Below are positions 30,885 through 43,242 of a stretch of DNA of 64,000 nt, in pieces (position 1 is the stretch's first letter; every line of letters begins with the position of its first letter). The notes under the pieces were generated by a model. That model saw only the letters and a list, made by a program, of their open reading frames with translations. It did not search any database and was not told where the DNA came from. The stretch covers positions 35,162,441 to 35,226,440 of the forward strand of contig CM026568.1 in the NCBI GenBank assembly GCA_015143295.1. Reading direction: 5' to 3'. Both the position numbers and the translations under genes were made by a program. The stretch comes from Tetracentron sinense. Taxonomy: Eukaryota; Streptophyta; Magnoliopsida; Trochodendrales; Trochodendraceae.

Positions 30885-32348
30885 ATTAGGTCCCTAATAA
30901 GGGCTACAAAATACGATTAGAAAAACTAATAAAATTCAAAAAATTCTTCTGCAATATATCCTCGCACAGTTGTGGGTGGCCAAACTCCAAACCAATCGGT
31001 ATAGGGTCAAGAAAAGTAAACTAGTATAAGCATAGCTATTAAACATATTCTTCTAACACTCGGTTGCATGGGTTAGGGGTTTATCTATGCACTGACCAAA
31101 GGATGACCACAAACCCGGAAGTCTCGAGGCCGATTCTGGACCCTTTTCAATATATATCAATTGCATAGATTGGGGGTTTAACTATGCAACACGTAGGATT
31201 AGGATTAGTCTGAGTCAAAAAAAAAAAAAAAAAAAATGCTTTAAATGTATGAGTAATGCTAAATCCACTTTCCAGCCGGTTGTCCACCCTCCCCCTAATT
31301 TTTATAAAAAAAACAAAATAGTAAGACACTTTTTTTTGTAGGACTCAATATTTATATTTTGATTTTTGTTTAAAAATAACAAAAACAACGACGGAGAGTG
31401 GACGACCAGAAAGTAGCCGTAGCATTACTAGCCGAACAATATCTAAACTTGAGCTTGGCCTGAGGAATACTGTTATCAGTGACTTTAATGGCATGTATAG
31501 CTTTTTAAATCACTTGTCTTGTCTGATAAATAAATGAATAAATAAACCCCCTTAATACATGGGGTTTCTTTAATAATACCACTTCTTTTGTGTACGACCG
31601 GTGATTTTATTGAAAAAAGATTGATCACGAGATAATACCATCTCTAACATGTTAGGTGCCCTACTGTCGCTAATGTCATTATTGGCAGAAATATTTCATA
31701 TTCCTATTAGCGACGGAATAATTCCATCTTTATATGTAAATTTATTTTTATTAAAAAATTATTAATTCTAGAAATAAGCTTAGATATGGAAGATTAGTAT
31801 TAAAAAAAAAATTGTCAAAAAAATTGATGCTAAATGTCCGGATCGGTGGAAAGGAGTTCATATAAAATTGTCTTTTAGTGAATTTCTTCAAATACCGAAC
31901 CCCAGTTCAAATGACCCATGCCAGTAAATGTGATATTTTCCTTTTGTCATACAACATATAAGGCTAAAATCTACTACTTACCATGGGAATACATACTGCG
32001 GTTTGACGTTTCTCTTCAGGTCATTCTAACCATCCTGGCATATAATTGCTCACACTTGGCCCAGGTGCTGCAACTGTTATTTGATCAGGCTGGTACCTGC
32101 ATCATGTAAATAAATTTTAATCTCAGTTAATTTGGAACAGCTCTCCATCCTCTCTCTTTCCTTCTTTTCACTTAGTAATTAATCAAAATGAGTTTATAAC
32201 TAGAAACATATTTTTCGTGAAGACTAGAAACATCGATAAAACAAAGTGCAGGATAATGACTTCAAGTAACAACTTTATCTGAACTATGGCTTCTTTAAGC
32301 ATAGATCTGGAAACACAAAGGAGAAGAGACTAGAGAGTGTTTGAATTC
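30885..32348. other. Intergenic; no gene seen
   Basis: AT-rich sequence with poly-A near 31,218-31,236. Short ORFs have no recognisable similarity. Confidence 0.4.
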
Positions 32349-32661
32349 AGGCTCCGTTCTTGTGGTGGAACTTTTAAGTCCGGATCTTTAATGTTGTGGA
32401 ACAAAAGGCAAGAGTTTGGGAAGAGAGGGGAGAGGGTTTCTAACCCTTTTAGCTGATGGTATCTTGAGTTCAATTTAATTAGAAGTTCCACATCTATGGA
32501 ACTTAAATATCTAAAATTTTTGGTGGAATTTGAAAGTTCCATATTTGTAGAACTTTTGCACTCTATGGAATAATACAATTCTATGTTCTATATCAGGTAA
32601 AATTAGGCATGAAACAATGAAATTTCTAGACTTTGAAAGTTCCACCAAAAGAACGGAGCCT
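32349..32661. mobile_element. TIR MITE, GGCTCCGTTCTT family
   Basis: AGGCTCCGTTCTTGTGGTGG at the left mirrors CCACCAAAAGAACGGAGCCT at the right. A related family (GGGTCCGTTCTTTTGTTGAG) sits in the gamma-CAL intron at 57,774-58,071. No transposase. Confidence 0.6.
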
Positions 32662-32945
32662 CGAATGATGTAAGGATTTAAGACAACGAATTAGTTCGAA
32701 GCAATGGAAGACATCAACTGTGAAGCAATGGAAGACATCAACTGTGCTGTACTAAAATATTATTAGAATTTAGAGATGCACTGTACTATCCTTCTCTTAG
32801 CTGGGACATAAAACATAACCAGAGGAGAATTTTGGAGCTGTGACAACGATAATTATATCCGTAAACGTGTACCTTGCACACCACATTCCAAATAGGTTTG
32901 AGAACACCTTTGAATAACATAAAATTATAATGGGTTTACAGTTTG

Positions 32946-33102
32946 GGAAATGCTTTTGAGACCGCATAAGGGCCGAGACCTCCCAGACCTCGCCCATGTG
33001 CATGGGATTTCAGGTGGGGCCCACCATGTGATGATGGGCCCCACCTGAAATCTCACGCACATGTGAGGTCTCGGCCCTAATGCGGTCTCAGTAGCAAAGT
33101 CC
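32946..33102. mobile_element. Foldback MITE in the 3' region of the SEPALLATA-like gene (copy 2)
   Basis: TIRs GGAAATGCTTTTGAGACCGC and (other strand) GGACTTTGCTACTGAGACCG continue into TCGGCCC and then GATTTCAGGTGGGGCCCA facing TGGGCCCCACCTGAAATC, so almost the whole 157 bp folds on itself. It lies 22 bp downstream of the minus-strand stop codon at 33,124, hence probably in the 3' UTR. Confidence 0.75.
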
Positions 33103-33123
33103 TTACAGTTTTAGAAGGAGGCC

Positions 33124-36100
33124 TTACCCCATTTGTAATGTGGGCTCACACTCTAAGGGATGAAAGAAACCCTCGTTCTGTGGTTGATCAGTTGGCTGTC
33201 GGCCATACTCCACATCTTGTGCAGTTTGGAAATTCCATTGGAGCACATTTGCTTGGCTTCCTTCCTCTAGCTGCAAGCATCGATCAGCCAAAAACTTTAC
33301 ATTATTCTATAACTTCTTATTACGCAATGGTACTAGGTGCGAACTGAGATGGTACTACACATCATCAGATGCCCCATAAATATCAGTTGTGTCCATGTAA
33401 ACACAAGTGAGGGGCCAACCCCTTCTTACACTAAACCATATACACCAGCATGGCGGACTTCTATGTATCTTAGGCTTGTGAAGGCCTTCGTACATAAGGT
33501 TTTAAATCATCTAATAGGCATATGTACTTTGTATTATCAGTTTAAATACAAAGAGATTTAAAAGTAAAAACCAGGATTTTGTTCTCAATCAAGATCTTTA
33601 GTCATCTATAAAAGCTCGTAAGGATTTGGTCAAAAACATAAAATAAAAAATGTAAAACATAAATGAATATCGGGCATCTCTTAATCTTGATAGAAAGAGA
33701 ATGCCCTCCTCAAAACAGTGAGAAAATGACATACGCTTCGTCTCAGGGTCTTGTTAGATTCACTTAGCATTTGTTCCTGCAAACAAGAATTAAAGACAAA
33801 TGGGTAGTGAGACAAGAAACTGAAAGATGTTAAGAGATAGGAACCTTCATCCTTGTGCTCATACCCTTCTTTGAAGATCGGAGAGCTGATCAAGCATGTA
33901 CTGGGTCTGAAAGAATGGAAAATGGAGATGAGAAAAAGTATGTACAAGTTTCTTACTTATTATCTATCTGCTCAACTCCAATTTTATATATAAGTTCATT
34001 AAGCCATTCAGTTAATAACATAGGATTTGATCGCAGAGGTAGCTATTTCGGTTAGAAGAACAAGACCAACCCAACTCTTAAGTACAATAGAAAGCAAAAT
34101 TATTGATTTGACTCGACTGTAAACTTCCCAAAAACAAAGGGACAGAACTCTAGCTTTAGAAGATACGCGCAAAATTTTTAGGTTAAAAAAAAATAGTATG
34201 ATAGTGAAGGTTATAAGCCTGATTCAGATAGTTGCCTAAACGCATGGTGGTCATCCCTTATTCTCATTTGAGGTGTTTCCCTGAGGTTTATTATGGGAAC
34301 CAATAGAGCCAACAACCTCAAACTCACCACAAACCTCACTGAGGTCCTGGAATAGAAGGTTGATGACCCCCTTGTGTACAGTGCAGTCTGCTCGATTATT
34401 GTCGTGCTAATATACTACTACACCTCAATATATAATGGTAGAATTCAAATACCCGTGTTGATCTGATCTGCTTCAAGGACATATTGAGCTGCCTCTCGAG
34501 TGACTCAAGCTCCTTGCCGCTTAGTGGGCCAAGATCCTCTCCCAGAAGATTCCTAGTGTTAAACATTTAAAGATATCAGTGGTAATACCAATGTTCAGTT
34601 TTTTCATTTTTGTATAAAGATACCATCAAATTTCTACTGCAAATGCATATCACATATGCAATGCTTGGAGCATGAACCATGATAGTATTGAGTGAACTTG
34701 CCTATTGGTTTGTTGTAGGGCTTCGTGGCGTGCCTTGAGCTTTAAATACTCATGATAACCACTGTTCACCTACAGCCAGTGCAGATAAGTTCGTCTAGAG
34801 TGTAGAGAACCAATAGTACTTGTCAACTGAACACAAGTATACAACAATAATATAAAACAAAGCCTAAAAAAAACACATGTTCTGATTTGGCAAGGAGTTA
34901 CACATTCGGATGATGATCTTCTCATGGGATCTTGTTTTTCTATGCTTGGAAAAAAGTATACAGTAGTAATGTAATATAGAACAGAAGTTATACAGTAGAG
35001 TTTGTACATGCTAATTTGGCTAGTTGCATTAGTTAGAACGTGTAAATGCTCAACCAGAATAAGGAACCACAGAAAGAGCCTTCTTCACACTGGAAGGCTC
35101 ATTCATCTGCGATACTCGTTAGTAGCCAGACAAGGGGGAGAGGGATACTGGTTTCATATTCTTAATGCATTAATTTCGGATTTTTTTTATTATTATTGTT
35201 TTTATTATTTTCTTTAGGAAGGAAAGCTTCTTGCAGGTGGCCTTGTTGGTCAGGAATTTTGAACCCAGGTCTATTGGCATTTCTGCAAACTGTTACTTCC
35301 ATGTAATACTAGCTTCTTTGTGGGGGACTGGGGGGGTTGGGAAGGGTAAATATCCATGCAATACTTTACCAATTGCAGATTGCATTTATCTACAAAATTC
35401 CATTTTCATTAACTGACTCGATCGTAAGTTAAGGGCCTATTGAATTGTGTTTCCAGACTTTGAACATTATAACATGGACAGTGGAGAAAGGCATTGCTCC
35501 ACGGATGCTACATACCTATATAGGAATTTTTTTTTGAGCATAACATGATTTCTATGAATGTATCTGCTTATCCAACATCAAAAAATCAAAAAACTACTTG
35601 TTAATTACAATAAATAATTTAGAGTTCTATAGATATTTTCCCTAATTTATCATGATGCAGTGATTGCAAATATGTATGTATGAATTATGAATAGACATAC
35701 TGACGAGGTTGCATCTATGAGTTCATTCATGTATATAGGCATAGTAAATAAATCCTACTTCACATTTTTAGAGGGGGCAGATCAAAATTTCTAAGAAGTT
35801 GGTCAATGACGTAGTGCTTATGCTTAACCTATTTATCATAATCCCATCAGTAAGACAACTCCAAAAACTCAATTGAAACTTTACAACAATGATCTTTGTA
35901 ATCTAGGACTATAAATGACCAATATATCATACTAACTTTTTTAAATTATAAAAAGTGTCATACTAACTTTTTAAATTATAAAAAGTAGATGTGACTATTT
36001 GAAAAGTGTGCATATCTACAATTTTATGATGTGTCGACAACTATTGGTCCTTTTTAGCCTTGCTGGCAAGACCATTGTTGATAAGTTTCATCCCAAAACT

Positions 36101-39100
36101 CAAATAGTAGACCAACAAGTTATGAAATAGTCTAGGTAGTAGTTAATGTGAAACCAAACAATTAAATGCTAGAGAAATTTCTCCAGTTTTTGTTCTATCA
36201 GTATAGACATTCCAAGTATGAGATATGCACAATTTCCGTTCATGTGTTCTACGATTATGATGATGAAAGAGTGCTTATACTGATGTTGTGTACATATTGT
36301 TGAGAACTCAAATGTTGCTGGCTAGGGGCTAGAAGAGTGATAGTAAAGACAGCATGTTGAGGATATAGTGTTTACCAGGGTTTCCCTTGTGGAAATATCT
36401 GTCTTGGATCCTGCATAGTTGCTTCTTTCATACCTCTCAAGTGTATTCAGCGTGCTAGAAAGTAGGACATAAAAGAAAATAGAAATCAGAAAAAATAGAA
36501 AGTAAACCTCCAAAATGTAAGAAATACACTTCAATTTTTTTTATGAAAAGCCTTCAAATGAGCAATGAGGTATACCTTCAGTACAGAAGAGTATTAGAAA
36601 TTGTAGGTGTATATGAGTGTGTGAGCTTGTTTTATCTGTCACAAGGATCTCAAATGCTTTATCTACTTCCAAGAACAATTTTGCTCCAGTCACTAACCGC
36701 TACTACAAATGGTTCTTCCGGTGGATTTTCTTGTCTGATGAATATTAAACTTTGTAATGGGTGGTCAAAGTTAAGATGTATCTAGAAGGTTTGGGTAAAT
36801 CGAACAGTTTTTCTTGGGTGTCTAGGAGTCAAGTTGAAACTAAAGTGGTGTGTGTTAAAGTCTTTGAGTTAAAGTGGGATATGGAAAGTCTACATGAAGT
36901 CTATATAAGAGAATATTGTATTAGTTTTGAAAATAGGTGAAGTCAAGTGAAATAATAAACGAACATACCTCTAGTCCTCTTCTTCTTCCATTTTTTATTT
37001 ATTTTTCCTCCACCAAATTTTATAAAGTTAACAAAGTGGTATCAAAGCAAGGTGAAGAAGATGGCCAATGGGCTGTCGCCATTCAACGTTCCTCACCTTG
37101 CCAAATAAAATTATGAAAATTGGAGCATCCAAATGAAGGCGTTGTTGGGTTCACAAGACGCATGGGACATCATCGAGAATGGCTATGAGGAGCCTGAAGG
37201 TGGTGCTACCTTGATCACGGCCCAACGAGATGCTTTTAGAGATTCACGGAAAAGAGACAAGAAGACTCTTTTCTTCATCTATCAAGGAGTGGATGAGTCT
37301 TCTTTTAAGAAGATTACCAATGCGACTACATCAAAAGAAGCGTGAGAAATACTTCAAAACTCATACAAAGGAGTGGATAAGGTGAAGAAGGTACAACTAC
37401 AAACACTTCGAAGAGAGTTCGAACAATTGGAGATGAAAGAGTTGGAGTTAGTCTCAAACTACTTCACAAGGGTTTTGTCCGTTGTTAATCAACTTCGGCG
37501 AAACGATGAGAAGATTGATGATGTTCGTGTGGTAGAAAAAGTACTTCGATCACTTGATCGGAAGTATGATTACATCGTTGTTGCCATCGAAGAAGCCAAA
37601 GATTTGGAATCCATGACCATTGATGAATTCATGGGTTCCTTGCAAGCACATGAACAAAGATTCAACAAGAGACAAGAACCGGTGGAGAAAGCTTTGCAAT
37701 CAAAGCTAAGCCTAAAAGAAGGTCAAGAACAATCCAAAGAGAGGAGCCATGAAGATCAAAACCGAAGGAAGAGGCCGAGGAGCATCCCGAGGCCGGGAAA
37801 GTAGAGGCGGTTTCCAAGCCAAAAGTTACGAAGATCAAAATCCAAAGTTCACAAGAGGCCATGGAAGAGGAAGATCTTCTGGAAGAGGAAGGTATGATAA
37901 ATCTCAAGTTCAATGTTACACTTGCAATATGTATGACCATTATTCCAAAGATTGTTGGTATAGTACTTCTAATCATGTTGAAGGAGAGAATAACTATGTG
38001 GAAAAAGGAGGTGAAGAAGAATACACTATTCTTTTATCATTCAAAGGAGATGGGGAAAAATAAGACGTGGTATCTTGATACCGGTGCTAGCAATCACATG
38101 TGCGGGACGAGAAGCATGTTCATGGACCTTGATGAATCCGTAGGAGGCCAAGTCACTTTTGGCAATTCTTCCAAGGTTCCTGTAAAGGGAAGAGGGAAAA
38201 TTCTTATTCGTCAAAAAAATGGAAGTCATTCATTTATTTCAAATGTTTACTTTGTTTCCGATATGAAGAACAAAGTTCTAAGCTTGGGCCAGTTGTTGGA
38301 GAAAAGGCTATGATATCCATATGGCGGATCGTAGTCTTCTCATAAGAGATGAAAGAAAAAGGTTGATTGCAAAAATTCAAATGACAAAGAATCGGTGGTG
38401 GTGTGAGGTGCTTGAATGCATGTGTGAAAGACACACTTCGTGGCTATGGCACTTGAGTTTCGGCCATCTAAACTTTGGCGGTCTCAAGTTGCTGGCAAAG
38501 CAAAATATGGTAAGAGGTTTACCATTCATAAATCAACCTGATCAACTTTGTGAGGGTTGTCTACTCAGCAAACATCATCAGAATAGTTTCCCTATGGAAA
38601 CAACATCTCAAGCATCAAAGCCACTACAACTTGTACATACGGATGTTTGTGGTCTAATTTCTCCAAATTCTCTTAGAGGGCAAAAATATTTTCTAATCTT
38701 TACTGATGATTACACTAGAAAAACTTGGGTTTATTTTCTAACAAATAAATCTAAAGTATTTGTTGCATTTAAAAAAAATTTAAAGTTTATGTGGAGAAGG
38801 AAAATTGATTTTTTCTTAAATCTATCGGGTCGGATAGAGGTGGCGAGTTCACGTCAAGAGAGTTCGAAGTTTTTTGTGAAGAACATGAGATTCGTCATTC
38901 CTTTACGGCTCCCTACTCGCCTCAAACTGCATAAGCAAGCAAAAAAAGCAATATGCTTGTTAGAGAAAGCTAGTGTCTAAGGAAGCCAGCGCCTAAAGCT
39001 AGATTTCCCCTTTTGAAAATGCTGTCTTGGTGGGAATGTTGCACGCATGGGGACTACTGTTTTGGTGGGAATGTTGCACGCATGGGGACTACCCATCATG

Positions 39101-39837
39101 TCCCGCATGCATAACCTTATTTAACTAAATAGGACATTATGGAAGCGAGTTTAGTGGGAAGCGAGCAAAAATTTGGAAACTATTCTTAAACAGAATATAA
39201 AACTTGAGAGATATCTTAAGATGCATAATTTGATTTAAAACATGACTTCTATGAGTCTTCAACAAGGAAAAAAAAACTATTTTGATGCACTTGAAAACAT
39301 AGAAAACCAGTCTCAAAATCAAAGAGGGGTTAGGTTGCTGGCCAAGACCATGCCTTAGAAGCAGAGGTTTTGAGTTCGAATCCCTTCCTGTTGGCCACCC
39401 TTATGCTATGTTTGATTGTTGAGAAAATATGTGAAAACAAGGAAAAGAAAAGAAAATTTTGGATTTGTAATACGATTTTTAGTTGTGTTTTGCCCAATTT
39501 TCTTTTTCTTTTCCATGTTTTCACTTATTTTCTCAGTAACCAAACATAGGCAGGGATTTATCCCATCTTTCTTGGTGCGATTACCCAAAAAAACCTAGTC
39601 TCAAATTTGCATTTGTCGAGAGGAAATACAGTACTAATCTGAGATACAGAAACACTAAACCGGAAGCAACACTTGGAAAGATCATGATCGACCTATATAG
39701 TGAAAAACATCAGAGAAATAGCAAGAACAAGAGCGGGGAGAGAGAGAGATATCGTAAACAGTAAACACAGAAATTGCACCTGAACAATATCTGAAGCTAC
39801 CTTGTTGATTAAGATCACAAAATTGTGTGTGTGTGTG

Positions 39838-39878
<41 letters not shown>

Positions 39879-40676
39879 GTGGGTCCAATTGAAGAAGAAG
39901 AATCAGAAGAATCGGCCTTCAAAGGATGAAGGGCGTAATAACGGCTCCGTTTTTTTAATACTAAATAAACCACAAAAGCTCGATTGACTTAAAAACTTGA
40001 TTTAATAACTTAGATTTCAAAGGTCTTTTCAGCATCCGAATAAAAATAACATAAGCAGCACTTTTTCAGTAGAATCGAGTCGCATAAAATCTAATCAAAG
40101 GGCGCGCAGTTCTACACTCAGATATTTAATGAAGAAATTAAGGATTTGGAAACTATACACCACACAACAGTTAATATATCACCGATCTGCTTTTCTACAC
40201 CATTTCCAGTTGCAGATCTAACACCCATACGAACGCAGGAAAATAAAACCTACTAAATACGACGAGATAATCACGGAAACGGAAATTCGAGCAAAAAGAA
40301 ATAGGAGAATCTTTACTTAATCCATCAGCTCAACAACACAGACAGTAAAAAGTAAAAAACAATCTCATTAAGCGCTTTAGATCTAAACGCAGAATCAAAA
40401 CATGAATGGAATCGCTAAAAATGTAGAGAAACAAATACTCTGAAACTGGAAAGAAATCTTTCAAAATGAAAATCTAGACCGTTCTTTATACCTAGAATTG
40501 CTGCAGAACTCATAAAGCTTTCCTCTGTTGGAGAAGATGATGAGAGCAATCTCGGCATCGCAAAGAACGGAAAGCTCGTACGTTTTCTTCAAAAGGCCAT
40601 TTCTTCGTTTAGCGAAGGTGACTTGCCTGTTGATCTTGTTTTCGATCCTCTTCAATTCAACCCTACCTCTACCCAT
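33124..40676 (-). CDS. SEP: SEPALLATA-like (AGL2 subfamily) MIKC MADS-box transcription factor
   Basis: Seven exons on the minus strand: 40,676-40,492; 36,454-36,376; 34,769-34,702; 34,552-34,453; 33,906-33,865; 33,776-33,735; 33,270-33,124. Lengths 185, 79, 68, 100, 42, 42 and 147 nt sum to 663 nt, 220 aa plus stop, in frame throughout. The MADS DNA-binding domain (residues 1-60) has [20 protein letters not shown] and [20 protein letters not shown]. The K domain shows [48 protein letters not shown] and [14 protein letters not shown]. The C-terminus ends [14 protein letters not shown], the conserved SEP motif. SEP proteins act in the nucleus as the bridging partners of floral organ-identity complexes. 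Introns are GT-AG except intron 3, which uses a GC donor (AATAG|GCAAGT). The usual last intron before the SEP motif seems absent, and at 220 aa the protein is somewhat shorter than the usual 240-250. Intron 1 (4,037 bp) contains a copia fragment. Confidence 0.93.
34553..34701 (-). other. GC-AG intron (intron 3 of the SEPALLATA-like gene)
   Basis: The donor reads AATAG|GCAAGT and the acceptor AACACTAG|GAATC. The flanking exons join in phase to give [13 protein letters not shown], as expected for the subfamily. An otherwise strong donor context is typical of tolerated GC donors. Confidence 0.75.
36770..37033 (+). repeat. Probable 5' LTR of the truncated copia element
   Basis: A TATA-like CTATATAAGAG (36,901-36,911) is followed about 130 bp later by AAAGTTAACA and then the tRNA-Met-type primer site. 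No second LTR was found, so the left boundary is a guess. Confidence 0.4.
37037..38935 (+). pseudogene. Truncated Ty1/copia element (gag, protease, partial integrase) in SEP intron 1
   Basis: TGGTATCAAAGC (37,038-37,049) matches the usual copia primer site complementary to initiator tRNA-Met. From ATG at 37,061 the gag polyprotein reads [14 protein letters not shown], then the UBN2-type Gag domain ([34 protein letters not shown]), a zinc knuckle [14 protein letters not shown] (about 37,917), the protease motif [13 protein letters not shown] (about 38,071) and the pre-integrase and integrase start ([48 protein letters not shown]). Stops at about 37,107 (GAA to TAA likely) and 37,343 (TGG to TGA likely) and several frame changes show decay. 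Similarity ends at SPQTA near 38,932; RT, RNase H and the 3' LTR are missing. It is antisense to the host gene. Confidence 0.85.
39030..39092. repeat. Short tandem duplication after the copia breakpoint
   Basis: TTGGTGGGAATGTTGCACGC plus ATGGGGACTAC occurs twice in direct tandem with a period of about 32 bp, about 100 bp past the point where the copia element ends. Confidence 0.8.
39326..39402 (+). repeat. SINE-like tRNA-derived repeat
   Basis: GGGTTAGGTTGCTGGCCAAG and GAGTTCGAATCCC are spaced like pol III A and B boxes. The B box is near-perfect. It lies inside intron 1 of the SEPALLATA-like gene. Confidence 0.4.
39825..39875. repeat. (GT)n(GA)n compound microsatellite in SEP intron 1
   Basis: A GTGTGT tract (39,825-39,838) runs into about 17 GA units (39,841-39,875). 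On the gene strand this is (CT)n(AC)n, about 0.6 kb inside intron 1. GA/CT tracts in MADS-box introns can bind BPC-type GAGA factors (family knowledge; not shown here). Confidence 0.9.
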
Positions 40677-40759
40677 TTCAGATTCAGACCTCTTTAACAC
40701 AGATAAACAAAATAACCAGAGAGGGAGAGAGAGCTTTGGCTTTAGAGACCTTGGTTCGG

Positions 40760-40767
40760 TATTTATA
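40760..40767 (-). promoter_or_regulatory. Candidate TATA box of the SEPALLATA-like gene
   Basis: TATAAATA on the minus strand, 84 bp before the start codon. A CT-rich stretch (GCTCTCTCTCCCTCTC) lies between it and the ATG, in the predicted leader. Confidence 0.55.
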
Positions 40768-41049
40768 ATGTGAGAGCTGTGAGCTCCGAAACCCTCTTTT
40801 ATTCCTTCTCATGTATTTTCTTTTATCTTTATCATTTTTTGTTATCAATTTGTTTGGGACCATGAGTATGAAATTTTGAAAAGAAAGTGAAAAAGAAGGA
40901 ATGGGGAAACCTTAAAATGGATACTGCCTTTAATGTAAAGGACCAGGCAGTGCTACGTGTCCAATGTTCAAGTGGGAAACGTCTGATATCGACTTGACCC
41001 TGTTTCTTCTGAGATCATCTGAACCTAACCTCTCCTGCATGGCCTTGGC
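40768..41049. other. Upstream region of the SEPALLATA-like gene
   Basis: The first 280 bp upstream are followed directly by transposon sequence at 41,050, so any distal promoter lies within or beyond the MITE cluster. AT-rich boxes occur near 40,820-40,890, but I see no convincing CArG box. Confidence 0.4.
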
Positions 41050-41322
41050 TTGTCTCTGGCGAAGCCAGAAACTCCTCTCCTCTCGGGGTTCCATACATTG
41101 TGCGACAGTTGGCAAAAATTATGGGGAGAAGTCATTTTATTTTCTCCCTATTTTTTTGACTTCTCCCCATATGATATCTCTTCCCTTTATTCTGACACAG
41201 TTATCGCCACATGTCTTATTATAGGTGGAGAAATCGTGGCCCTAAGATTTTGACTTTTCCATCACTTATCACCTATTCTATGGAACCCCGAGATAAGCCC
41301 TTTCTGGCTTCGCTAGAGACAA
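41050..41322. mobile_element. MITE with palindromic TIR, TTGTCTCTGGCGAAGCC family (copy 1)
   Basis: The left end TTGTCTCTGGCGAAGCCAGA and right end TCTGGCTTCGCTAGAGACAA are inverted repeats, and each end contains its own palindrome TCTGGCGAAGCCAGA. GGAGAAGTCATTTTATTTTC is a shared internal core. The second copy is at 42,433-42,712. A more distant relative (GAGAGAAATCATTTCACTTT core) lies at about 41,340-41,560. Confidence 0.65.
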
Positions 41323-42432
41323 TCCTAGGCCCTCCTGCATGGCTTCGGGGTTACCTCTGATGGATGCCAGAGGTGGGACTTCTTTCATCTACACATCATT
41401 GGGCATGTGGCGATAATAGGGAGAGAAATCATTTCACTTTCTCTCATGATTTTGACTTCTCTCCACGTGATATCTCTCACCCTTTAACACCACATGTCCA
41501 ATGATGTGTGGATGCCCGAGGTCTCACCTGGGGCATCCACAAGAGATAATTCGAAGCTCCCTCCATAGGAATGCGTATCCATCTGGCTTTTGTCCAAGAG
41601 ATCAACACGTGTCCCTCTTGATAGCCTTTAACTGTTGTTAAGTTTAATTAACCCTTAGAGTTCAACCATGAAACCTTAATTTTTAGAAAGACTCGTAATC
41701 ATCTCCAATTGTAACAGAACCTAGGGGAGTCCGGTTACACCACTGACGTTGCCACGTGTCCCTTTTGACACCTCTTAATTGTTGTTAAGATCTACTACCC
41801 TTAAGGTTCACCCACCTATCCTTGATTTTTTTTAAAAAATTAACCCTAATGTAGAGGTAATAAAAAGAAGTAAGTAAATTTTATCCGAGGTTAAATTTCT
41901 TAGGTAATTAAAAGGACTTTCTTCTCTTCAACCATATTAGAGTAGTGTTGTCACGACTCACGCCAGGACATGTAACGTGAGTCCGCGAGACATTGAGAGT
42001 GAGAGCACGAGTTATTAGGGGTACTCTACCATCTGGTAGCACCAACACTCATGTGGCTCCCATAACGTTATAATAGGACTACTTTGGCAAAGACGTGACT
42101 CGCATAAGTGGAGTTTTCTCACTTATTTTTGTTTGTGATATTCTTTTCTAGTGTAAATTACGTTTAATTTTCTAACTATGGGATTTGTTAAGTGTAACCT
42201 TCCCTCTCAAAATAAGAATCGACAAATAAGAGGTTGATAAGGCTTTTGCTGCAACCTTTACTCTTTCTTTATGTTTTCTTGGTGGCCCCCAGAACAAGGC
42301 GGTTAAGGCAGGAACTGCAACCAGCCTGCGCGGTACAAGACCATTGCACCATAGCCAACCTCTACCACAGGTGTGGCTTTTGCAACGCCCAGGCTTGAAG
42401 CCGGGTTAATAAGGGGAAAGGTAGGCCTCGGA

Positions 42433-42712
42433 TTGTCTCTAGCGAAGCCAGAAAGGGCTCTCGGGTTCCATACACTGTGCGACACTTGGCGTAAAAATGG
42501 GGAGAAGTCATTCCATTTTCTCCCCATAATTTTGACTTCTCCTCATTTGATATCTCACACCCTTATTCTCATACACTTATCGTCACATGTCTTATGTCTT
42601 ATTATAGGTGAAGAAGTCAAAATCAAGGACCCCATGATTTTTGACTCTCCACCACTTGTCACCTATTCTATCGAACCCCCAGATAAGCCCTTTCTGGCTT
42701 CGCCAGATACAA
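42433..42712. mobile_element. MITE with palindromic TIR (copy 2)
   Basis: Same termini (TTGTCTCTAGCGAAGCCAGA...TTTCTGGCTTCGCCAGATAC) and internal core as the copy at 41,050, with scattered indels. About 1.4 kb separates the two. A SINE-like fragment and AT-rich sequence fill the gap. Confidence 0.65.
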
Positions 42713-43242
42713 GCTAGGGCCGGAAAGGTAACGTTCAAGTACAAAGTACAAATCACTTTTAAAACGTCTCGTTCAAAGACGAGTGATAGTCTTGCAAAAC
42801 CTCACAACATATTTAGATAACAGGTGATGGTAATGGGCTTGCAAACCATAAGCCAAGATAGCATATGGGCCTGGACTCTCCTACTCCAATAATAGATGGG
42901 CCTGAACCCCCATCAAATGAGCCTAAATTAGGGGTGATTCTGAGCCGAGCCGAGCAATTTGGTGTTCAGGATTGGCAGCTTGACTCGGTTCGGCTCAGCT
43001 GGTATTATGCTCTAAAACACAATATGAGTTCGGCTCATTAAGCAATCAAACTTGAAAATTGAGTTCAAGCTCAGCTCATTTTTACTAAATAACTGAGCTT
43101 GAACAAGCTTTTGAGCTCGAGTAGCTCTATTTATTAATTAGCCCCAGCATCAATGCCCTCAGCAAAAAAAAAAGAAAAAAGAGTTTTAATATGAGCTGGA
43201 GTTTGCTTCATCACGTTGAGCACTTCTGCAATTATGAAAAGA

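Noticed and set aside
39326-39402. Functional tRNA gene
   Set aside because: The B box is good, but no cloverleaf can be formed; better explained as a SINE relic. Same for 29,563-29,702 and 20,040-20,110.
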